Origin: Terriglobales bacterium
GTDB lineage: Bacteria; Acidobacteriota; Terriglobia; Terriglobales; Acidobacteriaceae
DNA length: 64,000 nucleotides
NCBI GenBank assembly: GCA_035567895.1
Contig: DATMPC010000060.1
Coordinates: 40,201-104,200, forward strand
Direction of reading: 5' to 3'
Position 1 is the stretch's first letter, and each line of letters starts with the position of its first letter. A program made the translations under genes and the position numbers. This document shows positions 1-6,785 of the stretch, one piece after another. The notes beneath the pieces were generated by a model, which was given only the letters and a program-made list of their open reading frames with translations, did no database searches and was not told the DNA's origin.

Positions 1-290
1 AGCGCGAGCCGGTCCTGCCCGTTCTGGTCAGGTTCGGTGATGATGATTAGAGGCGCATTGGGAATTTGTTCCTGCACCTCGGCGATGATCCTGAACGTGT
101 CGCAACACTCACGCACTTCGAGGATGACGATGACTATGCCTCGCTGGTTTTCGAAGAACTTAACCTCCCAAAGGCAGGACGCGTGGACGACTTGCAGTTC
201 GGCAAGGCTGGCAATCTTGCCGACTAATCTGCACATCGGATCGCTGAGGCTAAGCGTTAGCAGGCGAGGTGGATACGTGTGGAATCGCAT
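1..290 (-). CDS. Receiver-like (response regulator) protein, 3' part beyond window
   Basis: An open minus-strand frame runs from an ATG at 290 off the left edge, 96 visible residues. A strong Shine-Dalgarno sequence, GGAGG, lies 5 bases upstream of this ATG, so I trust the start. The visible protein alternates beta strands and helices as a CheY-like receiver does: a hydrophobic strand VIVILEV near residues 55-61, a helix (FRIIAEVQEQI), then a second strand LIIIT followed by E. In a normal receiver the third strand ends in the phosphorylated Asp; here the corresponding residue looks like Glu. The usual acidic pair after strand 1 is not obvious. It could be a degenerate or phospho-mimetic receiver. 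Family assignment is inference from pattern only; the C-terminal output domain, if any, is not visible. Confidence 0.5.
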   Translation of the reverse strand, partial: MRFHTYPPRLLTLSLSDPMCRLVGKIASLAELQVVHASCLWEVKFFENQRGIVIVILEVRECCDTFRIIAEVQEQIPNAPLIIITEPDQNGQDRLA

Positions 291-433
291 GAGTACCTCC
301 GGAGAACTGGCTAGCTAGTAGCTCCGTTGCTGTTTGAATGCAAGCGGGAGGGAACCTTGCGCGGTTACCGGGACGAGCAGGACAGCCGTGGCACGCGGCT
401 GTCCTTGGTGTTCTGCATGTCTTCTTCCTGAAA

Positions 434-823
434 TCAGGGTTGGTCCGCTCCCGTAGGCGCGAACTGACGAGCAAGCATTTCCATAACCTTCTTATCGGCC
501 TCCTGGAGTTCTGCCATGGTTGGGGCATTCTGCGGGTCGTCTAGCAGGTGGGTTAGCGCCGAGAGCGCGCGGAACGCATGTCGGTCGCCTTTCACGGCGT
601 TGTCCACGAGACGCTGGATGGTCGCTTCCAGTTTGGTGATCGTGATCTTCTTGTTCGTCTTCTCGTCAACCAGCTCCACGGTTTGCCTCAGCGTGTTTGC
701 GACAACTGTCGCCAGGTTGAGTGTGGTCACCTTTTTGGGGCGTCCTTTGGGATTTCCTGATTGTCCCTTCTTGAACTGCGTGTGTTTCGGTGGTTTGCGG
801 TATCCGACTTCGTAGTTGGCCAT
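434..823 (-). CDS. DUF5681 domain protein
   Basis: A 129-residue basic protein. Residues 8-30 carry the DUF5681 signature: a KPP-x-H stretch followed by FKKGQSGNPKGRPKK. The rest is helical and charged (KLEATIQRLVDNAVKGDRHAF), ending in an acidic tail. DUF5681 proteins are small, often encoded near phage packaging genes or in accessory islands; their role is not established. No terminase or portal gene is visible here, so this is probably a remnant of, or an orphan from, such a region. The start is the only in-frame ATG before the motif. Upstream (824 onward) is a long gene-free stretch with repeats, consistent with an accessory segment. Confidence 0.75.
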   Translation of the reverse strand: MANYEVGYRKPPKHTQFKKGQSGNPKGRPKKVTTLNLATVVANTLRQTVELVDEKTNKKITITKLEATIQRLVDNAVKGDRHAFRALSALTHLLDDPQNAPTMAELQEADKKVMEMLARQFAPTGADQP

Positions 824-860
824 TGCGGCGTTCGCTCCTGTGGCTTATCTTTTTGGAAAA

Positions 861-1236
861 TTCACCCAGCGGCTACCCTCACCCCAGCAGCCGCAGAGTC
901 GGCGTCCGCCGGGGACCCCGACCGCCGCCGGTACTGACCTTCACTACCTGATTTCGTGATACCACGGGTTCAAAACGGAATCAAACTTCATCCGTTGCTC
1001 GACTAACATCGGGTTTCAAAATGGAATCAGTGAGTTGCGAAAAGTTAGAACGACGGTAAAAAATCCGTCGTTCTAGAGAAAATGACGACTGGTTGCGAAA
1101 TGGATTTCCGCTAATTCCCGCATTCGGAAGGAGTAAAACCTTCCAGAAAGCCGCGAGAATGAAAGATTTGCGAAGTCGGGAATGCAGGTTTTGAAAAAAA
1201 TTCACCCAGCGGCTACTGCCGCCGGTACTGACCTTT
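861..1236. repeat. Two-block direct repeat, one copy split
   Basis: Block A (TTCACCCAGCGGCTAC) occurs at 861-876 and at 1201-1216. Block B (GCCGCCGGTACTGACCTT) occurs at about 925-942 and 1218-1235. In the right copy A and B are adjacent. In the left copy they are separated by about 47 bases rich in GGCGTCCGCCGGGGACCCCG. Both copies are preceded by TTTTGGAAAA- or TTTTGAAAAA-like sequence. The arrangement suggests an insertion into, or a deletion from, one copy of a duplicated segment. Confidence 0.7.
1046..1075. other. Perfect 11-bp hairpin
   Basis: TAGAACGACGG and its exact reverse complement CCGTCGTTCTA are separated by an 8-base A/T loop. No gene ends nearby, so I cannot call it a terminator; it may belong to a small repeat element. 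Confidence 0.6.
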
Positions 1237-1514
1237 GGCGCGAGGCTGGCGAAGACCAGACAGAGCAAAAGGAAACGGCAACACCAAGAGCGAACACGAA
1301 GGTCACGAAGGAAAACGGAGGAGGTCACGGGAAAGCAAGGGAACAGGGGACAGGGAAGAATCGGGTGATCGGGTCAAAGGCCAACCCGAGATCCTTCGAC
1401 TTCGCTCGGGAGGTGAAGTGAACGGCAAACCCTAAAGAGCGAACACCCATTCGACTGCCCCTTCGATAGCCTCACGCTCTCGCTTTAGCGCCCTAACTGT
1501 GCCATCATTCCCAC

Positions 1515-1682
1515 ATGGCTGACGACCAACCCAACAAGCCTGAAGGCAAGTTCTCAGAGGTCGCTCGCAAGAGCAGGGAAAAGCGCGCGGCGATGAAACA
1601 ACAAGAGCCCGTGCGCAAAGATGAGTTTGACCAAGCCAAGTTGGACCAGGCCCGGCCGATCGATCCCGATGAGCGAGGCTGA
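1515..1682 (+). CDS. Small hydrophilic protein, 55 aa (hypothetical)
   Basis: An ATG-started frame of 55 residues beginning MADDQPNKPEGKFSEVARKS. It is highly charged (many K, R, E, D), with no membrane segment and no signal peptide. The Shine-Dalgarno sequence is weak. Its 3' end overlaps the start of the next small ORF by 14 bases, which suggests translational coupling. I do not recognise the family. Composition and the coupled pair are the only support. Confidence 0.4.
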   Translation: MADDQPNKPEGKFSEVARKSREKRAAMKQQEPVRKDEFDQAKLDQARPIDPDERG

Positions 1683-1824
1683 ACCCACAGTTCTTACGCG
1701 AAGCACGCACACGCACCTCTGTGAGGATTGCGGCGGTTCCTTCATGTGCGATGGCAAAGAATCGGTTGAGAACTGCCGGCTGCTCCGCCTTTGTCGTCGC
1801 TGTGCAGAGATGCGCTCTGCCTAA
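1669..1824 (+). CDS. Small Cys-rich putative zinc-binding protein, 51 aa
   Basis: A 51-residue frame starting MSEAEPTVL inside the end of the preceding small ORF. It contains CEDCGGSF-x-C near residues 18-26 and CRRC near residues 42-45, a spacing compatible with one zinc knuckle or ribbon. I favour this internal ATG over an earlier one at 1621 because the 17 extra residues at the N-terminus are antisense-like and the overlap (ATG within the last codons of the upstream gene) is typical of coupled small genes. Function unknown. It converges with the cold-shock gene only 8 bases away. Confidence 0.5.
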   Translation: MSEAEPTVLTRSTHTHLCEDCGGSFMCDGKESVENCRLLRLCRRCAEMRSA

Positions 1825-1832
1825 TTCTTCCT

Positions 1833-2036
1833 TCAGGCCTTGCGGACGTTGCCTGCCTGCGGTCCCTTCTGGCCCTGCTGCGGATCGTACTCGACCTTCT
1901 GGCCTTCACTCAGCGACTTGAAGCCGTCTCCCTGGATTGCGCTGTGATGAACAAACAGATCCTTTCCGCCATCGTCGGGCGTGATGAATCCGAATCCCTT
2001 TGCATCGTTGAACCACTTGACTGTACCTCGCGCCAT
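1833..2036 (-). CDS. Cold-shock domain protein (CspA family)
   Basis: A 67-residue single cold-shock domain: [15 protein letters not shown] (RNP1-like, residues 4-18) and DLFVHHSAI (RNP2-like, residues 25-33), followed by [17 protein letters not shown]. Such proteins bind single-stranded RNA or DNA and act as RNA chaperones in the cytoplasm. I start at ATG 2036, not at an upstream in-frame ATG, because AAAGGG lies 5 bases upstream and family members begin M-x-x-GTVKWF. It lies downstream of and co-oriented with the RNase G/E gene, separated by about 170 bases that could hold its own promoter and structured leader. Confidence 0.97.
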   Translation of the reverse strand: MARGTVKWFNDAKGFGFITPDDGGKDLFVHHSAIQGDGFKSLSEGQKVEYDPQQGQKGPQAGNVRKA

Positions 2037-2120
2037 AGCTGCCCTTTCCAAACGACAGTAGTGTAGTACATGAGTGTAGTAGGACAGTGAACCGCGCGTA
2101 AAGCCGTTTCACAATCGTTC

Positions 2121-2150
2121 CCTGGGCGGAGTGATACAACCAAGCCCAGG
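2121..2150. other. Hairpin between RNase G/E and cold-shock gene
   Basis: CCTGGGC (2121-2127) and GCCCAGG (2144-2150) form a perfect 7-bp stem with a 16-base loop. There is no U-tract on the minus strand, so it is a weak terminator candidate; it could equally be part of a structured cold-shock leader. Confidence 0.35.
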
Positions 2151-2203
2151 GGCCTGAGGTCCTTAAATGGGCTTACACAAGTCCTTATAGGATCTTACTG
2201 TCC

Positions 2204-5200
2204 TCAATTGATGTCGAACTGCTCCTGGTGCAGCACAGGATCGCTCTTCACGATGATCGTCTTGCCGGCCAGCTCTTCCATCTCCTGCAGCCAGCGGGCG
2301 TTGTTTGCTTTTAGCGCTTTCACCACTTCGGGATTCACGCGCAGCATTACGTCATGCCGCTCCATCTGCCGGGCCATTTTCCGCATCTCGACGTAGATCT
2401 CGTTGCAGACGGTCTGGACGCTTTTGATCATGCCGGTGCCGGTGCAGTATGTGCATGAGGTTGAGAGCGTGCGCTCCAGCGATTGCTTGACGCGCTTGCG
2501 GGTAATGGCCACCAGTCCGAAATCGTTGAATTGCAGGACCTTCGATGGCGCGCGATCGTTCTTAAGCGCTTCCTCCAGTGCCTGCATGACTTTCTGCCGG
2601 TTCTTGCGCTCGTCCATATCGATAAAGTCGATGACGATAATGCCGCCAAGGTCGCGCAGACGTATCTGGCGCACGATCTCCTTGATGGCATCGATGTTCG
2701 TTTTCACTATCGTGTCTTCGAGTCGCATCGTCTTGCCGACGTACTTGCCGGTGTTAATGTCGATCGCCACGAGCGCTTCGGTTTGATTGATGACGATGTA
2801 GCCGCCACTCTTCAGCCAGACCTTTGACTTGAGCGCGTTGTTGATCTCTTCCTGAATGCCGAATTGCTCGAACAGCGGCGTGTCCTTGGTGTAGAGCTTG
2901 GCGCGGCGCACCATCGCTGGCTGGAAGCGGCCAAGGAAGCGCACGATACGCTCGTACTCCTGCTCGCTATCCGCCCAGATGTTGGTGAAGTTGGCGGTGA
3001 CCTGGTCGCGCAGGATGCGCTCGACCAGATTGAGATCGTGATAGATCAGTGCAGGTGCCTTGCCGCTCTCCGCTCGCGACTTAATGTCGTTCCATAGATT
3101 GATCAGAAAACGCAGGTCGGAGCGGAGGTCTTCTTCGCTGGCTCCGGCCGCGGCCGTGCGAACGATGAAGCCACCGTGCGCGTTTCCTTTTTCGCTGATG
3201 AGGACGCGCTTCAGTCTCTGGCGCTCCTCGTCCGATCCGATCTTGCGCGACACGCCGACGTGGTTCACCGTGGGCATGTACACGAGGAAGCGTCCGGGGA
3301 GCGCGATATGGCTGGTGATGCGTGCGCCCTTTTTCGCCATGGGCTCTTTTGCGATTTGAACCAGAATTTCCTGGCCTTCTTTCAGCAGGTCGCTGATGGT
3401 GGGCTGGGATTCTCGCTGGATGTTGCGGCGTCCGCGCATGGGGCGTCCACGGCGTCCTCCGCGGCGGAAACGATCCTGCTGACTTCGTTCGGGCCGTTCC
3501 ACTCGCTGCTGGAACGCTGCTGTATTGGCGGGCGCTCTCAGCTCCGCGCGGCCTTCTTCTTTCAAGCCTTCAGTCTCTTGGTCTTCGTCTTGTTCTTCAG
3601 CGCCAATCTCATCGGCGTGCTGGTAGTTCGCGTCTTCCAGATCGGCTGCTTCCATCTGCTCAGAGTGATCGTGAGATTCCTCTTCGGGGATGAAGCCTTC
3701 GCCTCCTTCTCCGGCAGCGCGCTCTTCGCCCTCTGACTGGTCGCCTTGCTGCAGTCCGAGGCGCTGGTTGGCGTGTGCTTCGCGCACTGCCTCGACTAGT
3801 TGCTCGGCGTTCTCAGCGTCTAGCGTCTCCTCTTCGAGTTCCTCGTAGATGTCTTCGTCGGGGTGCTCGCCAAACGGTGTTAGCTCGCTCTCCTCCTCGT
3901 CGATGACTTCTTCTTCGAGTACGCCTGCGCCGAATTCGTGGGGAACCGAGGCATTCTCCTGCTCCTGCTCCGCTGACTCCGGTTCGTTGACAGACTTCGC
4001 GCGCTCCGAACGGCTGTCTTCATGCGTTCCGCGCTCGAATGGAGGCGCCTCGTGCGGCCGTCGCTCGACGTCGAATACGTGCTCTACCCGCTCTTCAACT
4101 CCGCTCTGTTCGGCAGAGGAGTGCGAAACGTTCGCCGCGCCGGAATTGTCTCTATGCGCGGCTTCCATATCGTTCACGTTGGGGGGCACGACGGTCCCAG
4201 AGTGGATTTCATGCGACGACTGCGACGCGCTCACCGGTGCTTCTTCTTTGCCGCGATACTTCGCGAGCGATTCACCGGGCAGAGCCAATACCGGAGGACC
4301 GGAAGGTGTGGGTTCCGGCGCAGTGGCGTCACGCTCGGGTCGGCGGCTCGGACGTTCCCAGCGGGATTGGCCTCTACCAAACGAACGTTCCCGGATTGGA
4401 TATGGCTCGCGAATAGCCGGCTCTGTCTCAGCCTCTTCAGGACCGCGACTGCGATATTTGGAAATGGACTCGCCGGGAAGCACCTGCATCGGTCCTGTGC
4501 TTTCCGGACGTGGAGCGAAGGTTCGCTCTACAGGAGCTGTGCTCACAAGGGTAGATTCTCGGCCCTCAGGCTCTTGTCGACTTGGAGGCGCAGAGGGAGG
4601 TTGCTCGGCGGACTCCGTTTTTTCCGCCTGGCGGTACTTGGACAGCGACTCTCCGGGTAGAAGAATCGGCTCGTCGTCGGCACTCTCGGATGCCCGCGGA
4701 GCCTCTTCACCGGACGGCACTGGCTGGGCAGAGGTTTGCGGCCCACTTTGGTCTTGAAATCCGCCACGACCGCGACGGCGACCGCGACGTCCCCGCCAGC
4801 GGCGGGGACCACGATCGAATTGCGAGGTATCCGTTTGCGCCTGATCAGCGCCGTCAGAATGTGAGTCTGCCGGCTCGGCCGCATCTTCTTCAATCAACTG
4901 CGCCGGTTGCGCTTGTGGACGCGGCAACTCCGGTTGCGCGTCAGAATGCGCGCGATTTACTACTTGCTCAAAGTCTTCCTGATCTTCCTGTTCTTCGAGG
5001 AAGTCGGTGACGTAAAGAAAGGCGTCGCGCTCGAGCCCGATGTCGACGAATGCAGACTGCATTCCCGGCAGGACCCGCGTGACGCGGCCTTTATAGATGG
5101 AGCCAGCGAGCGTGTACTCATTCTCACGCTCAAAATAGATTTCGGTAAGTTGTTCGTCTTCTACCACCGCAACCTTGGTTTCGTGCGGGGTAGTCGAAAT

Positions 5201-5218
5201 GAAAAGCTCTTTCGCCAT
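2204..5218 (-). CDS. rng: Ribonuclease G/E with ~530-aa insertion in S1 domain
   Basis: A 1004-residue Rne/Rng-family endoribonuclease acting on rRNA and mRNA 5' ends. Residues 1-76 are the first half of an S1 domain (GRVTRVLPGMQSAFVDIG). The second half resumes at about 607 (ISDLLKEGQEILVQIAKEP). The DNase-I-like catalytic part follows, with VAIDINTGK (Asp820) and VIDFIDM (Asp864) matching the Mg-binding aspartates, and CTYC (922-925) the zinc link. Between the S1 halves lies a low-complexity insertion: an Arg-rich patch (139-152), three copies of LPGES-x-x-KYR (187, 247, 313), a long acidic region (380-560) and a second Arg-rich patch (586-599). I start at ATG 5218 because GGAG lies 6 bases upstream and MAKELFIS is the family start. 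The gene is downstream of mre/mrd, as rng is in many bacteria. Whether it acts as RNase E or G is not decidable here. Confidence 0.95.
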   Translation of the reverse strand: MAKELFISTTPHETKVAVVEDEQLTEIYFERENEYTLAGSIYKGRVTRVLPGMQSAFVDIGLERDAFLYVTDFLEEQEDQEDFEQVVNRAHSDAQPELPRPQAQPAQLIEEDAAEPADSHSDGADQAQTDTSQFDRGPRRWRGRRGRRRGRGGFQDQSGPQTSAQPVPSGEEAPRASESADDEPILLPGESLSKYRQAEKTESAEQPPSAPPSRQEPEGRESTLVSTAPVERTFAPRPESTGPMQVLPGESISKYRSRGPEEAETEPAIREPYPIRERSFGRGQSRWERPSRRPERDATAPEPTPSGPPVLALPGESLAKYRGKEEAPVSASQSSHEIHSGTVVPPNVNDMEAAHRDNSGAANVSHSSAEQSGVEERVEHVFDVERRPHEAPPFERGTHEDSRSERAKSVNEPESAEQEQENASVPHEFGAGVLEEEVIDEEESELTPFGEHPDEDIYEELEEETLDAENAEQLVEAVREAHANQRLGLQQGDQSEGEERAAGEGGEGFIPEEESHDHSEQMEAADLEDANYQHADEIGAEEQDEDQETEGLKEEGRAELRAPANTAAFQQRVERPERSQQDRFRRGGRRGRPMRGRRNIQRESQPTISDLLKEGQEILVQIAKEPMAKKGARITSHIALPGRFLVYMPTVNHVGVSRKIGSDEERQRLKRVLISEKGNAHGGFIVRTAAAGASEEDLRSDLRFLINLWNDIKSRAESGKAPALIYHDLNLVERILRDQVTANFTNIWADSEQEYERIVRFLGRFQPAMVRRAKLYTKDTPLFEQFGIQEEINNALKSKVWLKSGGYIVINQTEALVAIDINTGKYVGKTMRLEDTIVKTNIDAIKEIVRQIRLRDLGGIIVIDFIDMDERKNRQKVMQALEEALKNDRAPSKVLQFNDFGLVAITRKRVKQSLERTLSTSCTYCTGTGMIKSVQTVCNEIYVEMRKMARQMERHDVMLRVNPEVVKALKANNARWLQEMEELAGKTIIVKSDPVLHQEQFDIN

Positions 5219-5690
5219 GCTTGCTCCGATAGAGGGCAAGCGAGCAACTAGCTAGGAGGTCACAAGACCTCTGCGGGGAGGAGTATGAGCGCTGCGATGC
5301 ACGGAAAACTTTGATGGAACAACGAGGTAGGTGCGGGATTCGAAGTCCTGCAGACTGTCGACTCTTCGAATTTTTGAACCTATCGCGATCATGCTCGCGG
5401 CCTGGCTGAAAGGACTTGTGGCCACTGTACCCAATCCGCAGTTGCGAATCTGGCCGGGCCGTTAACCTGTCCTTCTACAGCGGTGAAACTCTTGGATCCT
5501 CTCCGGCTCGTCTCTCGATTGCCGGCGCCCTCAACTTCGTGGAGGGCAAACGTAATATCGTTGGCGTCCCGCTGGACGCTAACCCCGGTCAGCTCATGCT
5601 GTTCGGGTAAAACAGAAAACTTGGTGGTCCGCAGCAGCGGACAATTGTCCGGCCTTGCCCGGACGTCTGAACTTCGTTTAATTAATCCGC
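5219..5690. other. Spacer between rodA and RNase G/E
   Basis: About 470 bases without a confident gene. A perfect hairpin, GAGGTC-ACAA-GACCTC, lies at 5256-5271, in what should be the 5' leader of the RNase G/E transcript; RNase E leaders are known autoregulatory targets, so this is worth noting but unproven. A minus-strand frame stays open from about 5690 down to about 5399 but has no usable start codon and no recognised motif. It may be a leader region or a decayed gene. Confidence 0.4.
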
Positions 5691-6785
5691 CTAGTTCACG
5701 AATCTACGCATTCGGATGTTATTCACGATGCCCAGGGCTAAAAACGTGAACAAGACTGACGATCCGCCATAGCTCATCAACGGTAATGGGATGCCTGTAA
5801 CAGGCATAAAGCCAACAACCATGCCCACGTTGACGAGAATATGAAAGACCAGGACCGCTACTACTCCCATAATTATCAGAGTTCCAGCCCGGTCGGGTGC
5901 GGTTTGTGCGTTCTGAATCAAACGCATCAACACGATGAAGTATAGCAGCAGGACGATCAAACAACCTACAAAGCCGTGCTCCTCGGCATAGGCAGCGAAG
6001 ATGAAGTCGGTGTAGGGAATCGGAATGAATGCCCCCTGCGTCTGGCTACCCTTCAACGCCCCCTTACCGGTCAGTCCACCCGAACCTACGGCGATGAGCG
6101 ACTGCTGAATCTGGTACCCCGAACCCCGCGGATCGGCTTCTGGCTCGCTAAAACTGGTTAAACGGGCTTTCTGGTATGGCTTAAGGCCCCAACGCCACAC
6201 CGGATAAATCATCACGGTTCCGAGTAACAGGATGCCGACAGCATGCTTAACCTTGATGCCGCCAAGGAAAAGTGCGCAAATCAAGACTGGAACATAGGTG
6301 AGCGCCGTTCCAAGATCCGGCTGTTTGAGCACCATCGCCATCGGAATTCCGGCGATCAGGAACGACTTCACGATGTCTCGCAGCGTGACTTCCCGCCCTG
6401 CCAAGTCGGAGAAGTACTTGGCCAGAGCCAAAATGAGCACGATCTTGATCCATTCCGAGGGCTGGAAGTGCTGACCTCCGGGCAGCTTGATCCAGCGCTT
6501 GGCGCCAAGCACGCGGGCACCAATGACAGCCACAGCTACTAACGACAATATTGAGGCGCCGTAGAACCAGTGAACGTTCTCGAGCAGGGCTTGATAGTTC
6601 ACCATGCTTACGAGAAACATGAGGAATAGCCCGGCGATAATCCAGTAAATCTGCTTTTGCTGGAAGCCGATGAACTTTGTCTGCCGGGTAGCGCTATAGA
6701 TTTCAAGCACGCCAATACCGGAGATAATGAGTACAAAGGCGAGCAGCACCCAGTCAAAATCGCGAAATGAGATAAAGCGACGCAT
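5691..6785 (-). CDS. rodA: Peptidoglycan glycosyltransferase RodA (SEDS)
   Basis: A 364-residue polytopic inner-membrane protein of the FtsW/RodA/SpoVE family, which polymerises lipid II for cell elongation together with PBP2. About ten membrane helices are visible, starting with FDWVLLAFVLIISGIGVL. The conserved loop PYTDFIFAAYAEEHGF contains the Asp required for SEDS polymerase activity, and the C-terminal GIPLPLMSYGGSSVL is diagnostic. Its ATG overlaps the stop codon of mrdA by one base (TGATG), so the two are translationally coupled. Length is normal for RodA. Confidence 0.97.
   Translation of the reverse strand: MRRFISFRDFDWVLLAFVLIISGIGVLEIYSATRQTKFIGFQQKQIYWIIAGLFLMFLVSMVNYQALLENVHWFYGASILSLVAVAVIGARVLGAKRWIKLPGGQHFQPSEWIKIVLILALAKYFSDLAGREVTLRDIVKSFLIAGIPMAMVLKQPDLGTALTYVPVLICALFLGGIKVKHAVGILLLGTVMIYPVWRWGLKPYQKARLTSFSEPEADPRGSGYQIQQSLIAVGSGGLTGKGALKGSQTQGAFIPIPYTDFIFAAYAEEHGFVGCLIVLLLYFIVLMRLIQNAQTAPDRAGTLIIMGVVAVLVFHILVNVGMVVGFMPVTGIPLPLMSYGGSSVLFTFLALGIVNNIRMRRFVN

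Larger units (their letters stand above)
824..1514. other. Gene-poor accessory spacer with repeats
   Basis: I see no convincing gene in this 690-base stretch; the longest open frames here have no recognisable motifs and poor starts. It holds a rearranged direct repeat (861-1236), a near-repeat of about 20 bases with the core CAAAA-[CT]-GGAATCA at about 967 and 1012, and a perfect hairpin at 1046-1075. The stretch is AT-richer than the flanking genes around 1000-1200. Confidence 0.6.

Noticed and set aside
3849..4757. Plus-strand frame of ~300 codons inside RNase G/E
   Set aside because: It is antisense to the low-complexity insertion, is Ser/Arg/Cys-rich, has no motif, and exists because the Glu/Pro/Ser-rich coding strand leaves few stops on the other strand.
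5399..5690. Open minus-strand frame between rodA and RNase G/E
   Set aside because: No ATG, GTG or TTG at a plausible place, no Shine-Dalgarno sequence and no motif; kept only as a note in the spacer entry.
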